Below, piece by piece: positions 39,084 through 48,374 of a DNA stretch of 57,627 nucleotides; within the stretch, counting starts at the first letter, position 1, and each line of letters begins with the position of its first letter. Where the stretch lies: NCBI GenBank assembly GCA_021817125.1, contig JAKAWC010000004.1, positions 1 through 57,627 on the forward strand. The letters are read 5' to 3'. Under the pieces are notes generated by a model. That model searched no databases, was not told the DNA's origin, and saw only the letters and a program-made list of their open reading frames with translations. The position numbers were made by a program, and so were the translations under genes. The DNA is from Microcaldota archaeon (lineage in GTDB: Archaea > Micrarchaeota > Micrarchaeia > Micrarchaeales > CABMGC01).

Positions 39084-39410
39084 TCACTGGGAGCCGACGT
39101 TGTTCAGCATGTCCAGCTCAGCCTGCCTTATCCACGCCACGTCTGCAACTATGATTATTGCCTTTGGTATGTCTTTGCTGCATATTGCATTTATGGCGTC
39201 AGAGAACCATCCTGCCTTCTTTGCTATCCGGTCAGCTTCGGATAGCCTCCTCTCCTTCAGCGACTTTAGTGCCAACTCGTGCATGCCTGCATCAAGGTCC
39301 ATCTTGACGAGCTTTGCCAGCCGTAGGTCCTTGACTATCGTGGCAAGCTGTGAGCTGCCTACGCTTATCCTCTGCGGAATATTTTTCCCGGCGTTCTTGC
39401 TGGCACCCAT
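39084..39410 (-). CDS. Hypothetical helical-repeat-like protein
   Basis: DLDAGMHELALKSLKERRLSEADRIAKKAGWFSDAINAIC. Confidence 0.6.
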   Translation of the reverse strand: MGASKNAGKNIPQRISVGSSQLATIVKDLRLAKLVKMDLDAGMHELALKSLKERRLSEADRIAKKAGWFSDAINAICSKDIPKAIIIVADVAWIRQAELDMLNNVGSQ

Positions 39411-39571
39411 ATCTGCACCATATAAATTAGGTACTTTGCGGGATTAATATATTCAGAACAGCACGTCGGGGATTGCCGGAACGGAGAGGAGCTTTTCCAT
39501 GTACTTTTGCACCTCCGTTTAGAGGTATGGATTATATACGTTGACACGCCAATCGGATAGAGGGTGCTAGA

Positions 39572-40936
39572 GTGGAGGTCGAGGTTAGAACGGAGTGGCT
39601 TTCTGAACTTAAGAAGACTGATCCGGAGATGTTTGATGCTATAAAGAAGGAGCTAGACAGACAGAGAACGGGACTGGAGATGATTCCGTCAGAGAACTTC
39701 ACAAGCGTGGCGGTGATGCAGGCCTCAGGTTCGGTCCTTACCAATAAATACTCCGAAGGTTACCCTGGAAAACGATACTACGGAGGCAACCAGTTCATAG
39801 ACCTGGTCGAGAAGGCGGCGATTGAAAGGGCGAAGAGGCTCTTCGGCGTGGTGCACGCGAACGTGCAGCCTTATTCGGGCTCCCCGGCAAACATGGCGGT
39901 GTTGCTTGCGTTGTGCAAACCCGGAGACGTGATTAGCGGGCTCAACCTTACTGACGGCGGACACCTGACTCACGGCTGGAAGACGAGCGAGACCGGGCAG
40001 CTGTTCGAGAGCGTACCTTACCATGTAAAGCCAGACGGGTATATAGATATCGATGAGGTCAGGAGGATAGCGATGGAGAGGAAGCCGAGAGTCATATGGG
40101 TCGGGGCTACCGCTTACACTAGGGAGTTCCCGTTCGAGGAGCTTGGGAAAATCGCTGATGAATCAGGTGCATACCTTGTCGCAGATATAGCGCACATTGC
40201 AGGCCTCATTGCGGGAGGGGCGCACAAGAGCCCGTCGCCTTACGTTCACGTCATAACCACGACTACGCACAAGACCCTCAGGGGCCCAAGAGGTGCCATG
40301 ATAATGGTCACTGAGAAGGGCATGAAGAAAGACCCTGAACTTGCGGAAAAGATTGACAAGACCATCTTCCCTGGCCTGCAGGGCGGACCTCACGACCACA
40401 CTACCGCAGGCATAGCGATAGCGCTTCTTGAGGCGTCAAAGCCAGAGTTCAGGCAGTACGCTCAGCAGATAGTGAAGAACGCTAGGGCCCTGGCCGATGA
40501 GCTGATGAAGAACGGCATAAAGCTGGTTACTGACGGCACCGATAACCACATGCTCTTGGTGGACCTGACGCAATTTGGCAAAGGCAAAGGGGTATTCGTG
40601 CAGGACGCGCTTGACGTCGCTGGAATAACTGTGAACAAGAACACCATCCCGAACGACCCTGCTTCCCCGTTCTATCCTAGCGGCATAAGGATGGGCACCC
40701 CTGCGATAACGACAAGAGGGATGAAGGAGGCTGAGATGCGAACCATAGGCAAGCTTATTGCAGAAGTCATAAATGAAGTCAAGGGCTATGAGCTTCCTGG
40801 TGATAAAGAGGCACGGCAGGAATATCTGAAAAAGTTCAAGGCGGAGGTCGCTGAGAACAAGAAACTCATTGAGATACGCCAGAAAGTGAGCGAGCTTTGC
40901 TCTCATTTCCAGCTCTACCCCGATATAAACCCTTAA
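39572..40936 (+). CDS. glyA: Serine hydroxymethyltransferase
   Basis: EMIPSENFTSVAVMQASGSVLTNKYSEGYPGKRYYGG; VITTTTHKTLRGPRGAMI; GTG start. Confidence 0.96.
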   Translation: MEVEVRTEWLSELKKTDPEMFDAIKKELDRQRTGLEMIPSENFTSVAVMQASGSVLTNKYSEGYPGKRYYGGNQFIDLVEKAAIERAKRLFGVVHANVQPYSGSPANMAVLLALCKPGDVISGLNLTDGGHLTHGWKTSETGQLFESVPYHVKPDGYIDIDEVRRIAMERKPRVIWVGATAYTREFPFEELGKIADESGAYLVADIAHIAGLIAGGAHKSPSPYVHVITTTTHKTLRGPRGAMIMVTEKGMKKDPELAEKIDKTIFPGLQGGPHDHTTAGIAIALLEASKPEFRQYAQQIVKNARALADELMKNGIKLVTDGTDNHMLLVDLTQFGKGKGVFVQDALDVAGITVNKNTIPNDPASPFYPSGIRMGTPAITTRGMKEAEMRTIGKLIAEVINEVKGYELPGDKEARQEYLKKFKAEVAENKKLIEIRQKVSELCSHFQLYPDINP

Positions 40937-40987
40937 GCCCAGCCCCCTGCGTTTTAAGCCTGCCTTTGAATACGTCGGTCTATGGCG

Positions 40988-41518
40988 TCAGGATTTCTTC
41001 AGGTCGATGTACATCTTATCCTCTGCGAAGTATCTGCCGTTGCGTTTTAATGCGTTTTTGAGCGATGCGTACCGCTTGAAGCCAAGTTTCTCATATACGT
41101 GGATCGCCCCTAGGTTGTTGGCAAAGACCGACAGCACGACTATCTCGAACCTCTTCTTGCATCTTTTCAGAATTTCCTTGATCAACGCCTGACCTATGCC
41201 GAGCGACCTGTAATCCTTCTGTATGGCTATGCCCAAGGCGCCTATGTGGCCTTGCTGGCTGCCGCCTCGTACCACCTCACATGCGCCGACGACCTTCCCG
41301 TCTGCGACGGCGACGAGCATGATTCGGTCCTTGTCGAGCACCGATTTGTACGTGTTTGCGAACCAGAGCGCCTCCTCCTGCCAGGTCGGCTTCTTCTCCA
41401 TCAGGGTCAGACCGAAGTCGGGGTCCGCGTCCACCTCTTCGTAGTAGCTGAAGAAGTTCGTGGCTATGTCGTGGAAGTCTTCCCATTTGAGATCTCTGAT
41501 TATGAATCCTTTAGGCAT
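40988..41518 (-). CDS. GNAT N-acetyltransferase (RimI-like)
   Basis: GALGIAIQKDYRSLGIGQALIKEIL; NNLGAIHVYEKLGFKRYA. Confidence 0.9.
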   Translation of the reverse strand: MPKGFIIRDLKWEDFHDIATNFFSYYEEVDADPDFGLTLMEKKPTWQEEALWFANTYKSVLDKDRIMLVAVADGKVVGACEVVRGGSQQGHIGALGIAIQKDYRSLGIGQALIKEILKRCKKRFEIVVLSVFANNLGAIHVYEKLGFKRYASLKNALKRNGRYFAEDKMYIDLKKS

Positions 41519-41619
41519 GGTCTCACATTAGACCATCTCTCAAGGGGGCTATAAAAGCGTTTTCTGCAAGGCATATAGATTTTATCCTACAGATATACTT
41601 GGGGGCAAGTAGTGATTCT

Positions 41620-42183
41620 ATGATACTCTCAGACAAGGATATCAAGACCCAGTTGACAGCTGGAAGGATAAAGGTGTCACCATGCAACCTGGACAAGCAG
41701 CTCGGCGCTGTTGGCATAGATCTTAGGCTCAGCAATGCGTTTCGGATATTCAAGACTACCCATAAGCCATTCATCGACCTTACCGAGGAGATGTTCGACG
41801 TGGATACCGAGCTCCTTGAACTCCCGGAGGGGGAGAAGTTCATCGTGCACCCTGGGGAGTTCGTCCTAGGCATGACCATGGAGACTGTGGAGCTTCCGGA
41901 TAACATCGGGGGCAGGCTTGACGGCAGGTCCAGCCTTGGAAGGGTCGGGATAATCGTCCACTCGACAGCAGGGAGGGTAGAACCCGGGTGGAAAGGCAGG
42001 CTCACGCTTGAGATAAGCAACATAGGGAAGCTGCCGATCGCACTCATCCCTGGAATGAGGTTCTGCTGCCTAATGTTCGAGCAGATATCGACTCCGGTTG
42101 AGAAGGTTTACAAGGGGAAGTATCAGGGGACGATAATGCCTACCGCCTCAAAGATAAGCGAGGACTTCGCCGGAAAGAAGTAG
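41620..42183 (+). CDS. dcd: dCTP deaminase
   Basis: MILSDKDIKTQLTAGRIKV; GRLDGRSSLGRVGIIVHSTAGRVEPGWKGRLTLEISN. Confidence 0.93.
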   Translation: MILSDKDIKTQLTAGRIKVSPCNLDKQLGAVGIDLRLSNAFRIFKTTHKPFIDLTEEMFDVDTELLELPEGEKFIVHPGEFVLGMTMETVELPDNIGGRLDGRSSLGRVGIIVHSTAGRVEPGWKGRLTLEISNIGKLPIALIPGMRFCCLMFEQISTPVEKVYKGKYQGTIMPTASKISEDFAGKK

Positions 42184-42185
42184 TC

Positions 42186-42755
42186 CTATACCTGTTTTTC
42201 TTTTCCCCCAGTGGCAACTCGGCCTCCCTTCCACTGGCCCTCGTATGCCCTGAAGATGTCACCTAGCACCTGCACGAAGACTATGTTCGCTATCCTGGCG
42301 CCCAGTTCAAGCCTGAAAGACTTTGGGCCAAGGTTCGCAAGCGCGAATGTGAGCTCGCCGAAGTATCCGGGATCGGTCTTCGTAGCCATCAGGTATACCC
42401 CGCATCTCTGGAGAGTTGAGCGTGGATGCACGTCGAGCATTAGGTACGTAGGCTCTCCACCGTCTATCGATATCTTCTCGCCTGGCAGATTAACCTTTTC
42501 CATAGTCTTTACCAAGATGTATTCCTGTGGTTTGAGCACTATCTCTTTGTCGCCATTCTTTATGTCTGCGATCTTCTCTATGTCAGAGCTCTTCCTGTCG
42601 ACTGCACCGAGGAATCCTTCACCGGTGATCCGGTATACCTCGCCTACTCTGATGTCAATCCCGACGCCCTCCGGATTTGCTTCTCTGGCGTCGAGGTTCT
42701 CTAGCAGCTTGTACTTCTCATTTAGCTCAAGAATCTTCTTTGTCGAAATTATCAT
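42186..42755 (-). CDS. dUTPase/dCTP deaminase-family protein
   Basis: GVGIDIRVGEVYRI; HPRSTLQRCGVYLMATKTDPGYFGELTFALANLG. Confidence 0.85.
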   Translation of the reverse strand: MIISTKKILELNEKYKLLENLDAREANPEGVGIDIRVGEVYRITGEGFLGAVDRKSSDIEKIADIKNGDKEIVLKPQEYILVKTMEKVNLPGEKISIDGGEPTYLMLDVHPRSTLQRCGVYLMATKTDPGYFGELTFALANLGPKSFRLELGARIANIVFVQVLGDIFRAYEGQWKGGRVATGGKEKQV

Positions 42756-42781
42756 GCCATTGCCTCAGTTCTAAGTGGTAC

Positions 42782-44422
42782 TCATTTCTTATCCTGCTCC
42801 TGCTGCATCTTGGCGTTCAGCTTCGCCATCTTCTCGTCGATCCTCTTCTCGCTCTCTATCCTTGCGAGGGCGTAGTCGTTCATGTCGACCTGCATGTACT
42901 CGGTGAGAGTCGGGTGCTGTTCTGCCACGAGGCGCTTCATGTTCTGTGCGAGTTTCCTGTAGTCAGGATGACCCTGCCGCTGCGACCTCAGCTCGGTAAG
43001 GTGGTGAATCTCCCTCAGGTTCATCTTTATGTACCATCGCAGATGGAATGACCGTGGCACAACGTACTGCGCCTCTACCGGCATCTCGGCGGCGATGGCT
43101 TTGTAAGCCCGTTTGCAGTCCTCCATGAGGGTCTTGTACTCCTTATCGAGCCCTATGTCTGCCAGTTCCACAGGTAGGTCGTAGCCGAGGTTGGCCGTGA
43201 GCGCCTGCCTTTCTGTGCTCAGGACCCTGTGCCGGTGGATGTCCCTGAAAATCCCGTAGTTCGCACACATCTCAAACGTGTAGAACAGGTTCTCCAGCGC
43301 CCTGCCAGCCTTGTCCCTCCTGTTTCTGCGCTTGGAGAGGTATGCCTTTGCGAGCTCTCTTCTCTTTTCTTGGGGCATGGCTCTTATCTCAGCCCTGAGC
43401 TGGGCGAGTGGCTTGGAGGAGTAGGGGTAGAGCATCGCAGCGAGAACCTTCTCTTCTCCGTCAGGCTCGAAGTCCATGAGTTTCAGATACGGTTGCTCCT
43501 CCTGCTGCGCTGGAGAGGCTCCGATCGTGCCTGCGAATGCCTGCATCTCGGCGCGGGTGCCGGTTATGTACTCTGAAAGCTGTGCCCTCTTCACGAATGA
43601 TGGAAGCGCTTTCCTCAACTCTGCGTGGAGTTCGCTGGCGATATTCTGCGCCTCTGTGAGATTCGATGAATATAACTTAGTAAGCAGGTACTCGAATGAC
43701 CTTCCGTTCCCGAAGAGCCCTATGTTGGTCAGCCTTCCTGCGGTCAGCATGTTCTTTAGTATGTCGCACGCTTGTGCCCTGCATGCCGTCTCATACGCCC
43801 TGTCGGTCGCGGTCGGATCCTTTGGCGTGACCGCCTTGACGTGTGCATTCACCCTTGGCATCCACTCGACATATTGGTCGAATATCCTATCCATGAGTTC
43901 GGTGTACATCGGCTCGAACTTGGACTCCATTATCTTAGGCTCCCTGTACCAGAGGTACTTACCATTGACCTTCTTGTCGAACAGTACATACCTCGCCGAC
44001 TTTTCCAGAGGGGATATCCCAATCCTCGAGTCGGTGAGCTGGTCCGCTGCCAGGCTGGAGACGCTCTCGCATGCAACGTGCACTCCGGCAAGCTCTGCTA
44101 CCGAATCGTCGCCATAACCAACAAGCACACGCTCGTAGAACTGCTCTGCCTTTTCCTGGTTAAGTATGAAGGACGCGGCTCCTGCAGTTGTGCCACCTTC
44201 CTTCTGCTCGAATATGTCCTTGTTCGCCATGAACTCGTCAAGCAGTATCTTCCTGACGCTCTTGTCGGTCCTGCTGTATCTGGAGAATAGAGTGCCCTTT
44301 ATGACCTCAGGGAGGTTGGTCAGGACGAAGATGGACTTGTCCATGTTGGAGAAGAACGGGCCGAGCATGCGCTGTTCTGCATCGGAGAAAGTCTCTGATG
44401 AGGAATAGTTGCCCCCCGTCAT
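42782..44422 (-). CDS. ThyX-like protein, apparent two-domain form
   Basis: VGYGDDSVAELAGVHVACESVSSLAADQLTDSRIGISPLEKSARYV; C-terminal half FRDIHRHRVLSTERQALTANLGYD (RHR). Confidence 0.75.
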   Translation of the reverse strand: MTGGNYSSSETFSDAEQRMLGPFFSNMDKSIFVLTNLPEVIKGTLFSRYSRTDKSVRKILLDEFMANKDIFEQKEGGTTAGAASFILNQEKAEQFYERVLVGYGDDSVAELAGVHVACESVSSLAADQLTDSRIGISPLEKSARYVLFDKKVNGKYLWYREPKIMESKFEPMYTELMDRIFDQYVEWMPRVNAHVKAVTPKDPTATDRAYETACRAQACDILKNMLTAGRLTNIGLFGNGRSFEYLLTKLYSSNLTEAQNIASELHAELRKALPSFVKRAQLSEYITGTRAEMQAFAGTIGASPAQQEEQPYLKLMDFEPDGEEKVLAAMLYPYSSKPLAQLRAEIRAMPQEKRRELAKAYLSKRRNRRDKAGRALENLFYTFEMCANYGIFRDIHRHRVLSTERQALTANLGYDLPVELADIGLDKEYKTLMEDCKRAYKAIAAEMPVEAQYVVPRSFHLRWYIKMNLREIHHLTELRSQRQGHPDYRKLAQNMKRLVAEQHPTLTEYMQVDMNDYALARIESEKRIDEKMAKLNAKMQQEQDKK

Positions 44423-44602
44423 AGAATCACAGGATTAATAGTCTCGCCCAAGGTATAAAAACCTGCTATCGGCTGACGTGTATCTGGGAGAGAATGTCAG
44501 ATTTGCGGTGCTGTAGAGGTTGTAGTCGTATCCTGGCGTGAAGTTGGCGATCTGTGAGATATTTGCACTGAGTATTCCGGCCGACCCCAGCGCGGCCTGC
44601 TT

Positions 44603-44797
44603 CTACGCATTGCTGATTATATTTGAGTTGGTGCGCGTCTGCGGCACCCCTGGCTTGTTGAAGTTTGGGTTTCCGGGAGAGTACATCTGCTCTATTCTTG
44701 TCTGGACAGTGTCGCCAGTGCATGCACAGGTGCAGTCTATCCTCTTGCCCACTATGCCTAGGAAACCGGTCCTCTTCGTTGCGCATTTTTCACACAT
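44603..44797 (-). CDS. Small Cys-rich protein ending at an in-frame TAG
   Basis: MCEKCATKRTGFLGIVGKRIDCTCACTGDTVQTRIEQMY... Confidence 0.5.
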   Translation of the reverse strand: MCEKCATKRTGFLGIVGKRIDCTCACTGDTVQTRIEQMYSPGNPNFNKPGVPQTRTNSNIISNA

Positions 44798-44928
44798 CTT
44801 ATTCCCTTGATTGTGTTTTACCAGCTTGGAATGCTCCCTTCGTTCTATAGGCATGATTTACCTGTGCCTGAATGATATCGATTGATATGTTTTATTGTAT
44901 GCGGTTACCATTCTCGGAATCTGAACAC

Positions 44929-45414
44929 TCAAATGTCCTTGACCATCTCAAAATCAACGTCTCTATATCCGAACTTTTTATAGAAATTATGAGCACCCTC
45001 ATTCGGCGTAAATACCTCTATGAATATTTTCTTGCACCCACTCTGTTTCAGGTACCCCTCGCCTGCTTTCATCAGTAATGCCCCAACGCCCTGCCCTCTA
45101 TGGTCCTTACCCAGATAGAGTTCTGATATCCTTCCCCTTAGACCAGATTTGGCACCAGGATCGCTGCTCTTTGGTAGTACAATGGCTACTATAAGCCCGA
45201 TCATATCTGCGCCCCTAAGAGCAACAAACATCTTGCCTTTATTTTTTGATATGTTTTTCAGCGTCAATTCGGTGTATTTCTTACCAAAACCATCTGGCCT
45301 CTTTAGGATATCGAAAGAGTCCATAGCTACAAGATAATCTTGGAAATCGTCGAAAAGCTTCGCTACCGCTTTATTGTCAGAGATACTGTACTCTCTTATT
45401 TCCATTTTTACCAT
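44929..45414 (-). CDS. GNAT N-acetyltransferase
   Basis: RISELYLGKDHRGQGVGALLMKAGEGYLKQSGCKKIFIEVF; start re-set to MVKMEIREY, outside tRNA-Glu. Confidence 0.9.
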   Translation of the reverse strand: MVKMEIREYSISDNKAVAKLFDDFQDYLVAMDSFDILKRPDGFGKKYTELTLKNISKNKGKMFVALRGADMIGLIVAIVLPKSSDPGAKSGLRGRISELYLGKDHRGQGVGALLMKAGEGYLKQSGCKKIFIEVFTPNEGAHNFYKKFGYRDVDFEMVKDI

Positions 45415-45419
45415 CAAAG

Positions 45420-45494
45420 TGCTCCCATCGGGATTTGAACCCGAGTTGCGGGGTTGAAAGCCCCGCGTCCTTGGCCGGACTAGACGATAGGAGC
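45420..45494 (-). tRNA. tRNA-Glu(TTC)
   Basis: Acceptor GCTCCTA/TGGGAGC, anticodon loop CTTTCAA. Confidence 0.93.
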
Positions 45495-45532
45495 GTGGTA
45501 TAAATCGGTTACTCGTGCTTATATATTTTCCC

Positions 45533-45968
45533 TTAGCTCCAAACATTGTTGAGCAGTATCAGCGCGTAGGCGGAGGAGTTCATGATGTCGAGCAGCGTGT
45601 CTTCGGTCTTCTCGGCAAGCGCCTTTGGTACGACCTTCTTCACCTCGAGGATATGAAGGTTTTCCCCCTTTACCGCTTGTCGTTTATACACGCCCTAATT
45701 CCGATGACGTCGTATTATAGGATGTTAATTGTGCCAGTCTTAATTGTGCCAGTCTGGTTCTTCCGCACGCCGAGGTCTTATGCCCCCTTGAGCATCTCCT
45801 GGTCGTCTTTGCCGAGCAGGTGCAGAGCGAGGGACCAGGTCTGTCTGAAGATCCTCCCGCCTCTGCGGTGCCATGTGTGTGAATTATTATTTTCTCGAAC
45901 GACGTGGGGAGTTTATCCGGTATTAGCTTGACGTGCTTTACCCTGTCGCCGTTCCTGAAGCCGACGTC
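45533..45968 (-). pseudogene. Decayed gene remnant(s), at least two fragments
   Basis: EDVGFRNGDRVKHVKLIPDKLPTSFEKIIIHTHGTAEAGG, frameshift to RQTWSLALHLLGKDDQEMLKGA*, then VYKRQAVKGENLHILEVKKVVPKALAEKTEDTLLDIMNSSAYALILLNNVWS*. Confidence 0.55.
45725..45754. repeat. 15-bp perfect tandem duplication
   Basis: ttaattgtgccagtc x2. Confidence 0.9.
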
Positions 45969-46146
45969 CTCTCCCTCTTAGGTGCTTATAACCCGAATAT
46001 GCCAAGTAGGCTAGACCAGACAACAGGAGGGTCACAACCAAACTCACTATTGCAGAACCGAGTAGGGACACCCCAGAACCCGTCCCTGCTCTCGTTAGAA
46101 TCCCCCATAAACCAAACATCCCCCACATCCAATTCCAATTTACCAT
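45913..46146 (-). CDS. Small single-TM protein, C-terminus overlapping the remnant
   Basis: MVNWNWMWGMFGLWGIL...VSLVVTLLLSGLAYLAY; Arg-rich tail. Confidence 0.45.
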   Translation of the reverse strand: MVNWNWMWGMFGLWGILTRAGTGSGVSLLGSAIVSLVVTLLLSGLAYLAYSGYKHLRGRGRRLQERRQGKARQANTG

Positions 46147-46279
46147 ACTTTACACCTCAGTACCTAGCGCAATGGGCTTCTAATATACCACCCTATTTCG
46201 CTTCAGGTATAAATACCTTGGACAAACACCGTATCCTCAGTCGAATCACAGAAAAAGAACCTAAAAAAGAAAAATGAAC

Positions 46280-46567
46280 TTATCTTGAAAGGTCGTTGAC
46301 CTCCTCCTTCGTCGCTGGCTCGCCAGGAATCGATGTCGGGGTCGGGGCGGATATCAGGACCACATCTCCGACGTTCTTCACATTCTTGTACAGAATGGAT
46401 TTCGCCTTGAGCGCTCCTTTTACGTCTCCCCTTACGTTCTTCCACTTGGTGAGTAGAAGTCTGCTCACTTCGCCCTTCTCGAGGTCAAGTATAAGATCCT
46501 GCACCTCTCCAAGGCGTGAGCCCGCGTCGCTGTATATATCCATGTTGTAGATGTCTGTAAGCTTCAT
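46280..46567 (-). CDS. PRC-barrel domain protein
   Basis: MDIYSDAGSRLGEVQDLILDLEKGEVSRLLL. Confidence 0.82.
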   Translation of the reverse strand: MKLTDIYNMDIYSDAGSRLGEVQDLILDLEKGEVSRLLLTKWKNVRGDVKGALKAKSILYKNVKNVGDVVLISAPTPTSIPGEPATKEEVNDLSR

Positions 46568-46653
46568 TCCATCGCCTCTGCTATCATATACTCTGGAAGG
46601 TTTAAAAATCTTCGAGGTGTCGCCGTATAGTGGAATCTATGGGAGATACGGAG

Positions 46654-47115
46654 TCAGTGACTGGTTCTGCCCTTTGCTGCATCAAATTCCGCGCGGAGTT
46701 CCCGTGCCCTTTTTGGCAGCTCTTCGATGCTGTAATGTATGGGCCTTGCGCCAGGGTTCGCCATAAGAATACCGAACTTTTCATCGTTGCGGTCAGCGCT
46801 TGTGACGCCGATGACGTGCATATGATAATGTGCTATTGTAGAGCCAGACTCAGCCCCGACCATAGATATTAGCCGGTACGATGCAATGCCCCTGCGCTCT
46901 GCCACATGCCGGATTAGGCTTAGAGCTTCATTGAAGTCAGCTGTCTCCTGGCCAGTAAACTCATCTATGTGATCTCTGTGCTCCATGGGTATGACCATGA
47001 AATGAGTAGACGTCACGCCATCCTTAGCGAGCACGATGCGCATCGTGCCCACGGTAGTGATGGTAGAACTCCCGATTATCCCCTCATTACAGAATATATC
47101 TGATTGCTCTGCCAT
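46654..47115 (-). CDS. HIT-family protein
   Basis: THFMVIPMEHRDHIDEF; SGSTIAHYHMHVIGV. Confidence 0.85.
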   Translation of the reverse strand: MAEQSDIFCNEGIIGSSTITTVGTMRIVLAKDGVTSTHFMVIPMEHRDHIDEFTGQETADFNEALSLIRHVAERRGIASYRLISMVGAESGSTIAHYHMHVIGVTSADRNDEKFGILMANPGARPIHYSIEELPKRARELRAEFDAAKGRTSH

Positions 47116-47145
47116 GATTGTAATCCGCTTGACACGTATAAGAAG

Positions 47146-48303
47146 CTATGGCTGCATCCAGTCTATCTCATAGTACTCGTGCTTGCTCCGCGGCAGGGCT
47201 ATCTGTCTGACTTTGTAGTATGTAACTGCGGTCTCCCGGTCGACGATTGCGAGTATCAGATCGAGTCTCTTTGACTTCGCCGACTTTATCGCTCCCGATA
47301 ACTCCTTCCCGCCTATGTATTCTTCCTCACCGAGAGAGAGCATGGCATATCTTGGCGGGCTCGATATGGGATTGTCGGCTTCACCGCCCTTTCGGTGATA
47401 CAGGATGTAGTCGGGGAGTGTCTTCTGCCCTCCGGTCTTGCCGGGCACCGCAAGTATGAATGTCTTTTTCACCGAGTGCGCAACCCTTATCGCCCTCGCC
47501 CACTCCGAGATAAGCAGCCTTGACTCCTTTGGGAATACGTGCACCACGTGCTTTGAGTGCACCCAGCCGTCCGAGTTCGCCTGTATCGGCTTCGCCCCAG
47601 GGAAGTAGAGCCTAAAGTGGGCGCCGAACTTGAATCCGGTCTTTATCACGTACCCCCTCTCGCGCCAGTCCTTATACACCTCATAGAGACCTGCTATGTC
47701 TGGCCTTCTTGACGCTGCGAGCGAGAGGATGTCTTTCTTGGACACATTGCCAGGTTTGAGCATTCCCTTCTCAATCAGAAAGAGGGTCTCGTATATGTCG
47801 AACTTGTTAAGCCTGCCCCTGTCAGCTGCCTTATATGTGCCAAACTGCCCGAGCCAATAGTTGTCGTACAGCTCCTTGCCCTTCTCTGCATCTTCTATCA
47901 CTGTGGTCAGGTCTGTCCTAAAGAAGACGCCGTCGAGTCTGCACCGCGGCAGCCTCAGCCTTACAGATGGGTACCTCTTGACCGGCGTTTTGTCGGGGGC
48001 TGCGTGCGCGAACCCGGGATCCTTGATGACAAGACCGCGGTCCCTCCAATCCTTGTACGTGAAATAACGCGCTATGAACTTCCCATCAGCCGAATGCGGT
48101 CTTGATAGCTCATTGAACGACAATTTCTTTCCCTTGGCGTCGACGCAGGTTGCGTTACGCGAGTCCATTAGGTACAGCGCTTCCACTACCGTTAGCACTA
48201 GTTCGCCATCGACCACTTTTCCGAAGTATCCTTTCTTGAGGATGTCTTTTGTAGATTGGTCTGCGGCGACTAGCTTGCCCCTGGCGTATTTTATCTCGAG
48301 CAT
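47146..48303 (-). CDS. endA: tRNA-splicing endonuclease, long multi-unit form
   Basis: EALYLMDSRNA and DIYETLFLIEKG units; VYKDWRERGYVIKTGFKFGAHFRLYF...HVVHVFP...WARAIRVAHSVKKTFILAV catalytic region. Confidence 0.9.
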   Translation of the reverse strand: MLEIKYARGKLVAADQSTKDILKKGYFGKVVDGELVLTVVEALYLMDSRNATCVDAKGKKLSFNELSRPHSADGKFIARYFTYKDWRDRGLVIKDPGFAHAAPDKTPVKRYPSVRLRLPRCRLDGVFFRTDLTTVIEDAEKGKELYDNYWLGQFGTYKAADRGRLNKFDIYETLFLIEKGMLKPGNVSKKDILSLAASRRPDIAGLYEVYKDWRERGYVIKTGFKFGAHFRLYFPGAKPIQANSDGWVHSKHVVHVFPKESRLLISEWARAIRVAHSVKKTFILAVPGKTGGQKTLPDYILYHRKGGEADNPISSPPRYAMLSLGEEEYIGGKELSGAIKSAKSKRLDLILAIVDRETAVTYYKVRQIALPRSKHEYYEIDWMQP

Positions 48304-48374
48304 AGGACAAGCCCTATCAGGAAGATAAGGCTTAAGAAGATAAATATCTATGTCTCAGCGTACGGGGCGACGCA

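Noticed and set aside
44466-44786. 106-aa minus-strand ORF overlapping the Cys-rich gene
   Set aside because: Arg/His/Gln-rich frame-shift-type composition; the other frame is more convincing
45515-45931. Plus-strand 138-aa ORF
   Set aside because: Lies across the tRNA-Glu flank and antisense to a decayed minus-strand gene; composition not protein-like
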